A DNA stretch of 64,000 nt from Lepidodermella squamata (Eukaryota; Gastrotricha), in the NCBI GenBank assembly GCA_047495785.1, contig JBLDXI010000103.1, forward strand, positions 124,001 to 188,000, read 5' to 3'. This document shows, one piece after another, positions 11,098-22,608 of this stretch (position 1 is the stretch's first letter; every line of letters starts with the position of its first letter). Below the pieces are notes generated by a model that did no database searches, was not told where the DNA came from, and saw only the letters and a program-made list of their open reading frames with translations. Position numbers and translations under genes: made by a program.

Positions 11098-12947
11098 TTT
11101 AGAAAATTAGTAATGCAAATGTTCTACTGTATTATTATTAACAAGTGATAATGGAATTCAGTGACATTTTACGGCTCAGAGATGTGCTTCAAACTTCAAA
11201 ATATACCAGTAAAAGTAAATTCAGAAAGTTCGCCTTTTCAAAGCTGTTAATTTTTTGTTTGCATCAGATAATTTGTCACGCTATGGATTTTCGCAATTTT
11301 TCCTCAACTCTCTGGGCTAGAGGCGTTCTAAGATGTGGTTAGGCTTTGCTAGTTGCTGGATATTCAGAAATTCAGCGTTAAAATGAAGCTAACGTTTACA
11401 ATTTAAACTGAAAGTAGGAAACTGGAAGGGCGGTGCTTTAAGATTTAAATGACAGTTTAATGTGGAGGTCTGATGCATGAAAAGTCGCGAACAAACGAAA
11501 AAACCAGTTCTGAGGAGTATGAAAATTTACTCTTGCCCCCTGAATTTCTTGAACTGTACTGAGAAATCGGCACAACAGAAGCTTTCAATTATAAACGGAC
11601 ATGCGTTTTATAAACAAAGATTATCAAAAATTGATGACAGTGAACGTTATATGTTAGAGATCAGCTGACTTTTAACTTGCCGATGCATCACTGAAGGCAC
11701 TCATCGTTCGCATACCTCATACATATTTTATTAATAAGGGATAATTCGCGGCGCACTCTTTGATTATCTGAGCGCGTTATTAGCATGAGAAACACTTTGG
11801 ATGGAAGCTGACATTTTCAAATCTGTTGGGAGTCTTTGCAACTGCTGTAGCACAAAATTGCTCGATGAGTTTTATTTTTAAACTTCAAAAGAAATGAATA
11901 ATGACAATGCGCAGGATCGATGAACTGTGTTTAGTCATTTTTTAAGGCCAAAATACTTTGATAACTGTAACTTTTTCTGATGGAATGCCTAATTTTCCCC
12001 GCTTTTAATTGAACATTTTTGTTGAATGTTGATCGATTTGGGTGATTTTGCTCAATTTTTCCAATTTTCAGCTAGGAGTTAAAGGCGTCAAAAATGTTGA
12101 CATTAGGGTGAAATTCACAGCCTGCTATTTTTTTCAAAAATTAATTTCACTGGATTAGGGAATTTGTTGGAATATTGTTCCAATAATGTTTACAAAATCC
12201 GTCTTTCAACCGCATCTGAAACTGACGCTCTTTTCGCCGGTCCGCATTAATAGCCACAAATATGCCAAGTCAACGGTTGTTTTGTTTCGCAGCGGCATTA
12301 ATGCGACTCCCGCGTTAATTTTTGAATCGACCAATAGCGTGCGAGCAAATAATTGATAATTGTTAGAGAAAACTACATTGTAGGCCGGGTTTGCAGGGTC
12401 AAAGTACAACTCTAAAAATAGCGCGTGACGGTTAAAAATAGCACTACTCTGTAACGTTCTATGTGTAGCCTTATTTTTCAAATTTTTCAGATTTTTCAAA
12501 CTATTTTAGAAATTCCACTATTAAAATAACCCATCATACTCAAGATACTTATCCAATAATCTGGAGAATCTGGAGAATTTGAAAAATTATTCTAACAACT
12601 AACTGCATTATTTCAATAGCGTGAATCATGCTTTGGACTTTGACCTTACGAAACCCGGCCTACAATGTAGCATTTCAAGGCTTTTTAGTGACCGGAGGAA
12701 ACCACCGCGGATCCGTAAATGTGCTTATTGCATGGGATTGTACTTCAGGCTCGAGTAAGTCAATTGCAGGAGCGTACGAGAATAAATAAAGAAATATGAT
12801 GAAACCTAAATCATATCATGGTTCTTAGCGCATGCCGAATTAGCCTCGTCCGCGGTGCCCACGTCATGCCGACCTGTGCTTTTCCTCACATTCGTAGCGT
12901 CAATTTTTGACCTGACTTTGAAGTATTTCGAAATTGAAGCTTTCAAA
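11098..12947. other. Long intergenic region
   Basis: About 1.85 kb between divergently transcribed genes. Short open frames (11,145; 11,477; 12,206) show no domain or compositional support. The only clear structure is an inverted-repeat element at 12,373-12,670. Confidence 0.5.
12373..12670. mobile_element. MITE-like element with about 34-bp terminal inverted repeats
   Basis: CTACATTGTAGGCCGGGTTT at 12,373-12,392 is repeated inverted at 12,651-12,670. The match continues inward through a GTCAAAGT block with a small gap. The interior is AT-rich, has no transposase frame, and overlaps only a spurious short frame. No target-site duplication is obvious. It is probably a non-autonomous DNA element of about 300 bp. 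Confidence 0.55.
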
Positions 12948-15594
12948 ATGACATCCGTATTCTACGCGCTCATACTGCTCTGTACTATCAAAGTAATTTT
13001 ATCGCAAAAACCGAATCGAATGTCAATCCTGCTGCTGAACCCTATCACAGGCAATCCACCATCAACAGGTCTTGGCTGCTATATCGGGGCCAAAATCGCC
13101 GTAGACACAGCTAACAATCGATCCGACTTTCTACCCGATTATCACATTGAAATCCAACACGAAGACGAAGCTGCTGGGAGCCAAGCAACCCGTCAAGCTG
13201 TTAACTACTTCCGAAGCTTCGAAAATAGCAACAGATCCAATGAGATTCAGTCACCCATTATTATGGGTCCAATATTTTCGGGTGGCTGCAAAGCCATGGC
13301 ACCAGCTTTGCATCACTTCAACGCCCTAACTTTTTCAATATGCTCATCCCCATTTCTAGCGGATCGCTCGAAATACCCGAATCTCTACTTGATGCGATCG
13401 ACAAGTCGCGTCCTAACAATGGCACAGGTTATGTTCATCAAAAATATCGGACGTTGGCAGAGGTTCGGCATTATCACAAATCCTGGGTCTGTTTACGACT
13501 ACACAACAGCAGCGATTTTACAAGACATTGCGTTGTACTCGGCCAATCTAACGATTGGATATTTCGACATAGTCATGGACATGGATGATGAGTACATAAT
13601 GGCGTTGAAGATGAGTGACGTCAGGATTGTATCGGTTGTAACTTCGATTGCGAGGCTGGTCTTTCGGTTTCTGTGTCAAGCTCATAAATTCGGGCTAACT
13701 GGGCCGAGATACGTTTTTCTAATGATTGGGAGCACGTATTCCGACCCTTTGACCATGGCGGATCCTGTACTACCAGGATGCTCGAAAGCAACTTTTATCG
13801 AACAAATGAAAGTAAGTGACAAGCGGTATTTTTGAGCGGGAAAATATGGGCAGACTGTTTTTCAAAGATTTTTTGAATTTTAAGAAATTGAAAAAAATTC
13901 TGTAATTAGAAAATCTCAGCTGAACAATTTTGAAAGTTAAATTTTGAAAATTTGAAAATTCATTGGATCCATTTTAAAATTGATTAGTTTCACGACTATA
14001 ATTATTGTCGATTTACAAGTACTTCTTCTTTTTACAGTATTCCTACTGGATTGCTCCGATCATGTCTACCCTTGATGCTGATATCGTGTCTCCGTTGAAC
14101 CATACGCTGGCTAATTTCGATCAAATCTACGATCGATATTCAAACTACGCACCTCGCACGTTCGACTACGAGTGGCGCTTTTTGTGCTACGACAACATGA
14201 TGCAAACCCTCCTGGCGCTCGATAAATCCGAGAATCAGCTGAAGAACCTAAATCTCAGCCTTAAAAACACGAAAACTCACGCAGAACTAATCAGCCATCT
14301 CGTCAACCAAACTGCGATGAACATCGAATACTTCGGGCTGAGAGGCGGGAAGTTCAGCTATAATAAGCAGGGTGAGGTCGATGCTGACGTCCAAACCATT
14401 AGCTACTGGACCCCTCAGAACAAACTTCAATCCCTCTACACAGTTCACCAATTCTCAAACGCGTCAGGTTACACTTTAGGTAGCTATTGGTTAAGGAAAA
14501 ATCAGGGCATTAATTGGCTGACCAATGACGGCAAACCTCCAAAAGATCGGGTTGGGTTTATTCAGATCTTGGACGTAATTCCAACTTCAGTTCTATACGT
14601 GGTCATATCTGTATCCATCGGCCTTAATTTGGCCATTCTCGCTGGAATCGCGCGGGCTCTTTTAGCAAAAAACGAAGTCCAAACAACGGAAAGTTTTCGA
14701 CTGAATTATTTCGGGCTGATCGGATGTATCACAACGAGCTTGGCTGCCATCACTTTTTCAATAGATCAGCTTCAAGTTTCCGTATTAATTTGGTATCTTC
14801 GTCGCATTCTTCTAGCTTTGGGATTGTCGCTGATCTTCGCAGCTGTGTCTATTCGGCCTATCACGCTGTCGGTCAATATGAAAGTTAAATGGGTTCAGAT
14901 ACCAGGGCTTCATAGTACGACGTCATTCCGAGAAGAAAGTAACTCTCAGCGAAAAAATAGTAACTCTCAGCGGAAGCTTTCAACGACAAGAAGCCGCATA
15001 ATTCAGGTCAGGCCGTTTCAGGAATCTCGATCCTCTCAGCTGGAAAGTGTCTCTCAGATACGACCGGCTTCGTCAATACCCACCAATCCTAAACAAACCA
15101 TTGAAAACATGTTGATAATTGAAAAATTAAGCTTCAACTTAGCTGGCATCGTTGTTCTGCTTGACTCAATTCTAGTTGCGATCTGGCTTGGGCTTTCCAA
15201 TGTGTCTTGCGACCTTGCTAAGTTGTCATCTGTGCTTCAAGAAATGGCGGACATAGTTGTAGAAACTCGTCATATCAAATGCGAGTCTTCAACTGATGAA
15301 ACAGCTTGGATATACGCGTTGTGCGGCGTGAATGCGTTCTTATTGGTTTGTGGAGCAGTTGCATTGGTGAAATTGCGACACATTGCAAAGGCTAGAAAGG
15401 TAGACATTCCTCAGCTGCTCTTCACATCAGTCGCTGTTGTAAATTCAGTTTTGATTTTTCTGGCCGTTTTGCTTGTTACTGCGATTTTGCAGAACCTTGT
15501 GAATAGGCATGTCGCAATAGCTTTTTTCGGACTTATCTTGTCAGCTACAGCGGCTCTGACCTGGTTAGTGCCAACTTTTCAATTCAAAGAATGA
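12948..15594 (+). CDS. GABA-B-receptor-like class C GPCR
   Basis: Exons 12948-13811 and 14038-15594 join in phase 0 to 806 aa. The start at 12,948 gives a clean signal peptide (MTSVFYALILLC). An in-frame ATG at 12,855 is an alternative. Residues about 25-430 form a periplasmic-binding-like ligand domain with GCYIGAKIAVDTAN and MGPIFSGGCKAMAPALHHFN. That second stretch matches the GCS/T-x-x-A region of GABA-B receptors. The segment YFGLRGGKFSYNKQGE corresponds to the end of that domain. Seven hydrophobic helices fill about 475-800. The Cys-rich domain of glutamate receptors is absent, as in GABA-B types. A Ser/Gln/Arg-rich loop (about 605-680) lies between TM helices and is unusually long. The ligand is not certain; it could be an orphan. 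Confidence 0.8.
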
Positions 15595-15904
15595 GTTTGT
15601 TCATTCCAAAATGAATTCAATAAGTCATTCATAACTGGTTTTTTTTCAAACAAAGGTCGACAGGTCCGCAATATCAGAATTTTAATTCAGCATATCGGTC
15701 ATGTAATGTGTGAGCTTATCGTATAAAATTATCGTAAAAGTTATGAACAAAACTTTTTATCAAAACAGTATACTCTTCAAAGAGTTATAACTCCTTCGAT
15801 TAAAACCCCAGCAAACAACGGTTGCTGGGCTTTTGGTGAAAGGACCTTAACCTGCAATGATATTTAAAAACGGATATTAACTTGGGGCAAAGCAAGCATT
15901 TCAA
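15595..15904. other. Intergenic, 3' of the GABA-B-like gene
   Basis: AT-rich. It contains a small perfect hairpin (CCCAGCAA/TTGCTGGG, 15,807-15,829) of unknown meaning and no coding frame. The left arm of the inverted duplication begins at its right edge. Confidence 0.45.
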
Positions 15905-16139
15905 AATTCATTCCGAAGCCAGACTGCTGACTGATGAACTGCTTTTCCTCTGAATTCGAAATTCAACTGATTACTTAATATGCCATGTTCTGAAATCCAA
16001 TACAAGCTGTGGTACTGCATCATTCAAATTGAATTGGTCCCGATATTCCGATTTTATATGGTTGACCCAATTCGCGCCAGACGCAGCTGACCAACAAATA
16101 ATTAGCACTCATAACAAAGTTCATCCCAAATGAGACCCC

Positions 16140-16150
16140 TAATAAATAGG
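16140..16150 (+). promoter_or_regulatory. TATA-like box of chitin-binding copy 2
   Basis: TAATAAATAGG lies about 100 bp upstream of the ATG and is conserved in the opposite arm (copy 3). It is a weaker match than the boxes of copies 1 and 4. Confidence 0.35.
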
Positions 16151-16250
16151 CCGGAGAATGGGATGAAGATCATCTCCAATCGATAATCAATCTCTCGCAG
16201 TATTAGCCTTTAGCGAACAAGCTGCTTAATAAGCTTCGGCAAATATCATC

Positions 16251-17959
16251 ATGAAAACCGTTTTAGTAGCTTTCCTACTTGCTGGCTGCCTAGGCGCAGC
16301 TTTCGGTCGTGATCGCACTACAACGCGTCGCGCGCCAGTTGCGGGCCCACCATCGCCTCCTGCGAACCCGAACCCTCCACCGCCTGCGCCTGGGTTCGAC
16401 GCGAACACGTACTGCTTCGACTGCCTGTCGCGCGCCGCGCAGAAGGACTTCTTCGCGAACCCGCTCGACTGCCACTCGTACTTCCAGTGCCTGTACCTGA
16501 ACGAGACGACGGCGACGGCCATCTTCCAGGTGTGCCAGCCGGGCACCTTCTGGGACGAAGCTCGCCTGACGTGCCGCGCCGAGGGCCCAGTGCCGTGCCA
16601 GCCTTCGCCGTGCTCGAACCCGACCATCGCCGCTGCCGGCTGCTACCAACTGCCCGGCCAAGGCTGCCGCCAGTACTTCACGTGTGGCGCCACCGGCCAG
16701 GAGACTGTCAACTGCTGCCCGTCTGGCGAGCGCATCGACGTCGCAACTTGCACGTGCGTGCCGGACGAGACCTGCACCGGCTTCTGCCTCGCCCTGCCCC
16801 AGACCACGGCCGCCCCAGCGAGTCTGAACGCGAGCGCGTGCTCGGACGCCTTCGGCAACACCCTGGTGGCGCTGCCCGACCGCGAAGACGCGTTCCAACT
16901 CGGCGACTCGACGCTGCCCTGCGCGCCCGGCACCGCCTTCAGCCTCGCCGAGTGCGCCTGCTCCGTCGTGCTGACGACGCCCGAGCCGCCGCTCACTGGC
17001 TCGAATGCCCGCCAGTGCGCCCTCTGGCTGCCTTTCGACACCTCCCTCGAGGACCAGTCCGTCAACCGCTTCCCGACCTTCGCCTACGGCAACGCCCAGC
17101 TCGACGTGACCGCCTCGGCGACTGGCACCACTGGTGGCTCGCTGCAGGTCAACACCGGCCGCCTCGAGATCCCCGGCCTCAAGACGTTCGAGCTCGGCAC
17201 AGGCGAGGGTGCTTCGTGGTGCTTCGAATACCGGTAAGACTATTACATGACCGATGGACTCTACTGAGACCTTGGTTTACTTTTCAAAGTTGCAACGTCG
17301 CCGCCCCGTTCCAGTGCACGCAGTCGGCCGGCGTGCTGTCGAACAACAACAACGCCGCGGCGACGCTGTACACGCTCATCGCCGGCGTCACGCCCACCGA
17401 CAACGTGTTCGCGAGCCTGCGCTCCGACTCGGGCGCCTCCGCCAACCTCACCGCCCCGGCGCCGGCGACCAACGGCGGCTGGACGGCCGTCTGCGTCGTG
17501 TTCAACGCGACCGCGCAGCTCGCCGAGCTCTTCGTCAACGGCGCCCTCGTCGGCAGCGCGCCCGCCGCCGGCCCGCTCGCCCTCGCCCACTGCCCGTACG
17601 TCGTCGGCGACGACCAGGCCCTCGGCGCCTTCACCGGCAACATCGACAACGTCCTCGTCTGCAACACCGTGCTCACCGGCGAGGAAGTCGCCGCCCTGGC
17701 TCAAGGCAACATTGGTGCGCTGCAGACGGCTGGTCTCATTCCGGGTGGCCAGCAGCCAGCCCAGCCGACCACTACTGCTGCGACTGAAGCTCCGCCGGCT
17801 GAAGAAACTACAACTGCCCCTGTTCAAGGAGGTCGCACTACCCGCCGCCCAATCGCTCAGCCGACGACTCGTCCTCGTCCGCAAGTCCGCCCAACCACCC
17901 GCCGCCCGCAAACTGGTCCTCGTCCTCAGCCTGGTAACCAGGGCGCCATTCGCGAGTAA
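16251..17959 (+). CDS. Secreted chitin-binding protein with ConA-like domain, copy 2
   Basis: Exons 16251-17233 and 17290-17959 flank a 56-bp intron and give 550 aa. The domain plan equals copy 1: signal peptide 1-19, RTTTRR motif at about 22-27, Pro-rich linker two residues longer than in copies 1 and 4, ChtBD2-type Cys clusters at 55-116 and 121-179, ConA-like domain from about 252, Pro/Thr/Arg tail. The 5' end (MKTVLVAFLLAG) is shared with copy 3. The intron sequence (GAGACCTTGG) and a silent G at the start of exon 2 are shared with copy 1 instead. A polyadenylation signal AATAAA lies at 18,078-18,083. The ConA-like domain is split by the intron right after SWCFEYR. Confidence 0.88.
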
Positions 17960-18641
17960 AAATTGTCGATACTTTTGAAAGAACTTTTGAATAACTTCTA
18001 TGATAATTTATTCCCACATGATTCTATGAACAGCTTTGATAAGCAGCTTGCTAACAATGATATGATTGATATGCTGAAATAAAATAATGATGTTGACAAA
18101 TCGAAGTCTTTTTTCCCAAATCAGGCCAAACCTGTCATTTAGCCAAGACTTTGCTGAAATCATTGCTATAGTTTGTCATATGAGTCATCGCCGTATCCTC
18201 GTAGCGATTATTCAAGCAGGGAAGAAAATGAATATTACGCTTGCCAGATAATAAACTCTTGCATTTTTCTCGAATTCGGTTTTTTGTATTTCAATTGTCC
18301 AATCGTCTTTATTCCTCTTGTCCAATGCTGCTGAAGATGGTTGCTGGTCATACGCTCCTAGTGAACCGGGTAACACTTTCCAACACAAATAAAATGATAA
18401 AATGATTATCCTGGAACCTGAATTCTGAAACAATATCGAACCGGGAATGTAATATTCGGTTTCGCTAATCACACGCTCTTGCCAGGCTATTTATGCTATA
18501 CTTCAATTTTAAAAGAAAATCGTCAACGGAAAAATAAAATACTGCCATCTATTTAATCATGTCTTGCATATAATTTTAAAATTCGGCGAATATATAATGT
18601 TTAATTTCCAAACACTTGTTTTTCAATTTACATTGCATGTT
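17960..18641. other. 3' flank of copy 2 and spacer of the inverted duplication
   Basis: Up to 18,251 this is duplicated sequence, including the AATAAA at 18,078-18,083. From 18,252 on it is unique spacer without a supported gene; a frame at 18,212-18,472 (minus) spans the junction and is spurious. Confidence 0.5.
18078..18083 (+). terminator. Poly(A) signal of chitin-binding copy 2
   Basis: AATAAA lies about 120 bp after the stop. The reverse complement is conserved in the other arm for copy 3. Confidence 0.5.
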
Positions 18642-19823
18642 TCAGTAGCGAACTTTCGACAGGACGAAGGTAGCATACGCCTGCAGACCAGCCAACCAGA
18701 TCACGAACACGAAAAAAGCCCCAGTGTCGACAAGTCGGCAAAACCTAACGTATTTAGGCTGGCCATGGCGGGTGTACACCAGAATTTTCCGACGAGCCTC
18801 ATCGCCGAAAATATCGATAACACCAGCCATTACCACGGAGTAAAGCGACACGAAAAGCGCCAACACGATTTCATTCATGATGTAGCTCGTCATGAAAACA
18901 CTTTGCGACGAACGGGGGGTAATTTCCAGCACGTGGTCGTGTTGCATGATGAACGCTAGCAGGATAGTTACGGCGTACTGCGCTCGTTTAGTCGAATCTG
19001 GCGGAATCAGTGAAGCAATGCTAATCAGCAGCGACAGTATCGCGTTGATAAAAATAATGCTTGTTGTGTAGTACCATGGCGATCTGTGGAGCTTAATGTA
19101 AAACGTGACTTCATCATAGCTGTGAGGCCCAAAGAAGTCGCGAATTGTTTTCGCCTCGAAGCCTCTGAAATTCCAGCTTGATGAGGCTGGAAAAACTATG
19201 CCTTCCATTTGCATAATCTGACTTTCGTTGCTGATTTCGAGATATTTCGAAGTGACAAAAGACGTAATCGTGATGGGGCAAGACTGCGAATCGAACGGGA
19301 AGTCGGCTAGATCAAGTTCGCAGCTAGTTAGCATATCCCCGACTATCAAATACTCGAACATTCCAGTCTCAGGCTGCAGCATCATCATTCTCGTCGTTTT
19401 CTCAGTCATCCCCGTACTAAGAAATGAGTTCCGATTGACGAGCTGTGGCTTCCAGTATTGCGTCTCATTAAGCATTATCGGCACCCCCTCCGTAGTGTAA
19501 TTTAGTTCCCGAGCGATCTGCCGAACGCAAGGCACGAAGTAATTCATTGACACCCCTGCTGTAATACTCATCGCTCCCTTCACATCGTCAATATCGCGAA
19601 ACCGGTCGACTGTGACGACGACCTTGACTTGGGTTGCAACTTGTTCATCTTCTTGCGGGCTCATGGCCTCGGTTGATAGGAGACATCTAGCTCGAATTTC
19701 GCGGCGGAAAATTGTTGAAATTGGCGGGTTGGTCTCCTCATCACTCTTGTTGCTGAACTCACATACTTGTCCCAAGCTAGTCCTTAGAATAGCGATTAAA
19801 AAAGAAATAGATAAAAGCCGCAT
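18642..19823 (-). CDS. Cys-loop ligand-gated ion channel subunit, intronless
   Basis: A single-exon 393-aa frame. It has a signal peptide (MRLLSISFLIAIL), a Cys-loop CELDLADFPFDSQSC (Cys168-Cys182, 13 residues between), M1 from about 254, M2, M3, a short loop and M4 ending near the C terminus. In M2 Leu9' and Glu20' are kept, but -1' is Lys. The outer half of the pore has the unusual run Q14'-H15'-D16'-H17'. This is the only gene in the spacer of the palindrome, and it is not duplicated. It lacks introns like the 7.65-kb gene. Ligand and ion are unknown; two pore histidines suggest possible proton or metal sensitivity, which is inference only. Confidence 0.85.
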   Translation of the reverse strand: MRLLSISFLIAILRTSLGQVCEFSNKSDEETNPPISTIFRREIRARCLLSTEAMSPQEDEQVATQVKVVVTVDRFRDIDDVKGAMSITAGVSMNYFVPCVRQIARELNYTTEGVPIMLNETQYWKPQLVNRNSFLSTGMTEKTTRMMMLQPETGMFEYLIVGDMLTSCELDLADFPFDSQSCPITITSFVTSKYLEISNESQIMQMEGIVFPASSSWNFRGFEAKTIRDFFGPHSYDEVTFYIKLHRSPWYYTTSIIFINAILSLLISIASLIPPDSTKRAQYAVTILLAFIMQHDHVLEITPRSSQSVFMTSYIMNEIVLALFVSLYSVVMAGVIDIFGDEARRKILVYTRHGQPKYVRFCRLVDTGAFFVFVIWLAGLQAYATFVLSKVRY

Positions 19824-20605
19824 TAGGAATTTAATAATAAATGACCATATATTTTTTCATTTTGAAGGGCTAAAGATCGATGTTAGTCGCAGTGGGTCAC
19901 ATAAAACAGTAAATTATTTACGTTTATCGCATTTCGGCTCTGAGTTTAACGCAGAATTTTCGAACTTTCCAATGAATTTGTGCCGTAATTTCATAAAAGG
20001 CTCTTATCATCGAACTCGAGGTGAAGTTCGCGAATTATAAGGCAATCGATTATGCACCCATCGACAGTTGGCTTCGCTCCCAATCCATCTATCCCAGCTA
20101 TCATACGTGATATTTAATGTGTCGTAGCAATTTGTGTAATAGCCTTTATTCTATGAATCACCCTTTCTCGTTGACTCCTAAAAGATTCCGAACAGTACCA
20201 AAACCAAAGCCAAAACCCTATCCCAATAGTATTCCATGAAAGCAAACGAGACTTTTCGATGCAAAATAATGGACAATGTTTCGGTGTCGTTAGCATGACG
20301 TCAGTTCCGCCTCGTTCAAGCATTTCAAAATTCAGGTTTCAGGAGGATAACTGCTACGAAAACGTTCATTTTTCGGGTAAATTCTACCCGCCATCCGTTG
20401 AACTGGCTGAGTACTATCATCAGCCACGATCGCCATGAGTGGACGAAAGGAATAAAGTAAAAATAAATATTATACAATTAATAACAGCCAATTCCTGTTA
20501 TACTCGCCAAATTGATCACATCGCTAGCGTCGTTAAATAACTCGGATTTAGGCTTGTTTACATCTATTTCAAGGTGATAGGTGACAAGTAAAAAAGCTTT
20601 TGTTT
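19824..20605. other. Spacer of the inverted duplication
   Basis: Upstream region of the minus-strand channel gene. No supported gene. It contains half of a MITE-like element at about 20,525-20,575, about 30 bp from the right arm's inner junction. Confidence 0.5.
20525..20575 (-). mobile_element. Partial copy of the TAGCGTCG MITE
   Basis: TAGCGTCGTTAAATAACTCG and the following GGCTTGTTTAC match one half of the complete element at 22,975-23,087, with a few substitutions. Only one inverted-repeat arm is present. It ends close to the inner breakpoint of the inverted duplication at 20,606. Confidence 0.6.
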
Positions 20606-20773
20606 TTATCTGGCAAGCGTAATATTCATTTTCTTCCCTGCTTGAATAATCGCTACGAGGATACGGCGATGACTCATATGACAAACTATAGCAATGATTT
20701 CAGCAAAGTCTTGGCTAAATGACAGGTTTGGCCTGATTTGGGAAAAAAGACTTCGATTTGTCAACATCATTAT

Positions 20774-20779
20774 TTTATT
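20774..20779 (-). terminator. Poly(A) signal of chitin-binding copy 3
   Basis: AATAAA on the minus strand, about 120 bp after the stop, at the mirror position of the copy 2 signal. Confidence 0.5.
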
Positions 20780-20897
20780 TCAGCATATCAATCATATCAT
20801 TGTTAGCAAGCTGCTTATCAAAGCTGTTCATAGAATCATGTGGGAATAAATTATCATAGAAGTTATTCAAAAGTTCTTTCAAAAGTATCGACAATTT

Positions 20898-22608
20898 TTA
20901 CTCGCGAATGGCGCCCTGGTTACCAGGCTGAGGACGAGGACCAGTTTGCGGGCGGCGGGTGGTTGGGCGGACTTGCGGACGAGGACGAGTCGTCGGCTGA
21001 GCGATTGGGCGGCGGGTAGTGCGACCTCCTTGAACAGGGGCAGTTGTAGTTTCTTCAGCCGGCGGAGCTTCAGTCGCAGCAGTAGTGGTCGGCTGGGCTG
21101 GCTGCTGGCCACCCGGAATGAGACCAGCCGTCTGCAGCGCACCAATGTTGCCTTGAGCCAGGGCGGCGACTTCCTCGCCGGTGAGCACGGTGTTGCAGAC
21201 GAGGACGTTGTCGATGTTGCCGGTGAAGGCGCCGAGGGCCTGGTCGTCGCCGACGACGTACGGGCAGTGGGCGAGGGCGAGCGGGCCGGCGGCGGGCGCG
21301 CTGCCGACGAGGGCGCCGTTGACGAAGAGCTCGGCGAGCTGCGCGGTCGCGTTGAACACGACGCAGACGGCCGTCCAGCCGCCGTTGGTCGCCGGCGCCG
21401 GGGCGGTGAGGTTGGCGGAGGCGCCCGAGTCGGAGCGCAGGCTCGCGAACACGTTGTCGGTGGGCGTGACGCCGGCGATGAGCGTGTACAGCGTCGCCGC
21501 GGCGTTGTTGTTGTTCGACAGCACGCCGGCCGATTGCGTGCACTGGAACGGGGCGGCGACGTTGCAACTTTGAAAAGTAAACGAAAGTTTTAGTAGAGTC
21601 CATCGGTCATGTAATATAGTCTTACCGGTATTCGAAGCACCACGAAGCACCCTCGCCTGTGCCGAGCTCGAACGTCTTGAGGCCGGGGATCTCGAGGCGG
21701 CCGGTGTTGACCTGCAGCGAGCCACCAGTGGTGCCAGTCGCCGAGGCGGTCACGTCGAGCTGGGCGTTGCCGTAGGCGAAGGTCGGGAAGCGGTTGACGG
21801 ACTGGTCCTCGAGGGAGGTGTCGAAAGGCAGCCAGAGGGCGCACTGGCGGGCATTCGAGCCAGTGAGCGGCGGCTCGGGCGTCGTCAGCACGACGGAGCA
21901 GGCGCACTCGGCGAGGCTGAAGGCGGTGCCGGGCGCGCAGGGCAGCGTCGAGTCGCCGAGTTGGAACGCGTCTTCGCGGTCGGGCAGCGCCACCAGGGTG
22001 TTGCCGAAGGCGTCCGAGCACGCGCTCGCGTTCAGACTCGCTGGGGCGGCCGTGGTCTGGGGCAGGGCGAGGCAGAAGCCGGTGCAGGTCTCGTCCGGCA
22101 CGCACGTGCAAGTTGCGACGTCGATGCGCTCGCCAGACGGGCAGCAGTTGACAGTCTCCTGGCCGGTGGCGCCACACGTGAAGTACTGGCGGCAGCCTTG
22201 GCCGGGCAGTTGGTAGCAGCCGGCAGCGGCGATGGTCGGGTTCGAGCACGGCGAAGGCTGGCACGGCACTGGGCCCTCGGCGCGGCACGTCAGGCGAGCT
22301 TCGTCCCAGAAGGTGCCCGGCTGGCACACCTGGAAGATGGCCGTCGCCGTCGTCTCGTTCAGGTACAGGCACTGGAAGTACGAGTGGCAGTCGAGCGGGT
22401 TCGCGAAGAAGTCCTTCTGCGCGGCGCGCGACAGGCAGTCGAAGCAGTACGTGTTCGCGTCGAACCCAGGCGCAGGCGGTGGAGGGTTCGGGTTCGCAGG
22501 AGGCGATGGTGGGCCCGCAACTGGCGCGCGACGCGTTGTAGTGCGATCACGACCGAAAGCTGCGCCTAGGCAGCCAGCAAGTAGGAAAGCTACTAAAACA
22601 CTTTTCAT
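20898..22608 (-). CDS. Secreted chitin-binding protein with ConA-like domain, copy 3
   Basis: Exons 22608-21626 and 21567-20898 flank a 58-bp intron and give 550 aa with the same domain plan as copy 2. The signal peptide differs by one residue (MKSVLV against MKTVLV). The C-terminal tail is the same as copy 2 (GAIRE end). The intron (ACTAAAACTTTCG and an extra TA) and the silent A near the start of exon 2 match copy 4, not its palindrome partner. The internal segment therefore has a different history from its flanks. The gene converges with copy 2, tail to tail. Confidence 0.88.

Larger units (their letters stand above)
15905..18251. repeat. Left arm of 2.3-kb inverted duplication
   Basis: The arm carries the whole of chitin-binding copy 2 plus about 350 bp upstream and 290 bp downstream. 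Its reverse complement recurs at about 20,606-22,945. The inner junction is sharp: identity ends at 18,251, facing 20,606. The outer end fades through about 40 bp of indels near 15,905-15,950. Non-coding parts differ by scattered substitutions, while coding parts are nearly identical. Confidence 0.85.

Noticed and set aside
15807-15829. Histone-type 3' stem-loop or bacterial-type terminator
   Set aside because: Sequence and context do not match either; it is a short chance hairpin after a GPCR gene.
16251-17959. Bacterial origin of the GC-rich genes
   Set aside because: They have a spliceosomal intron shared with a normal-GC paralogue, signal peptides and animal ChtBD2 and ConA-like domains. 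High GC is better explained by conversion or codon bias.
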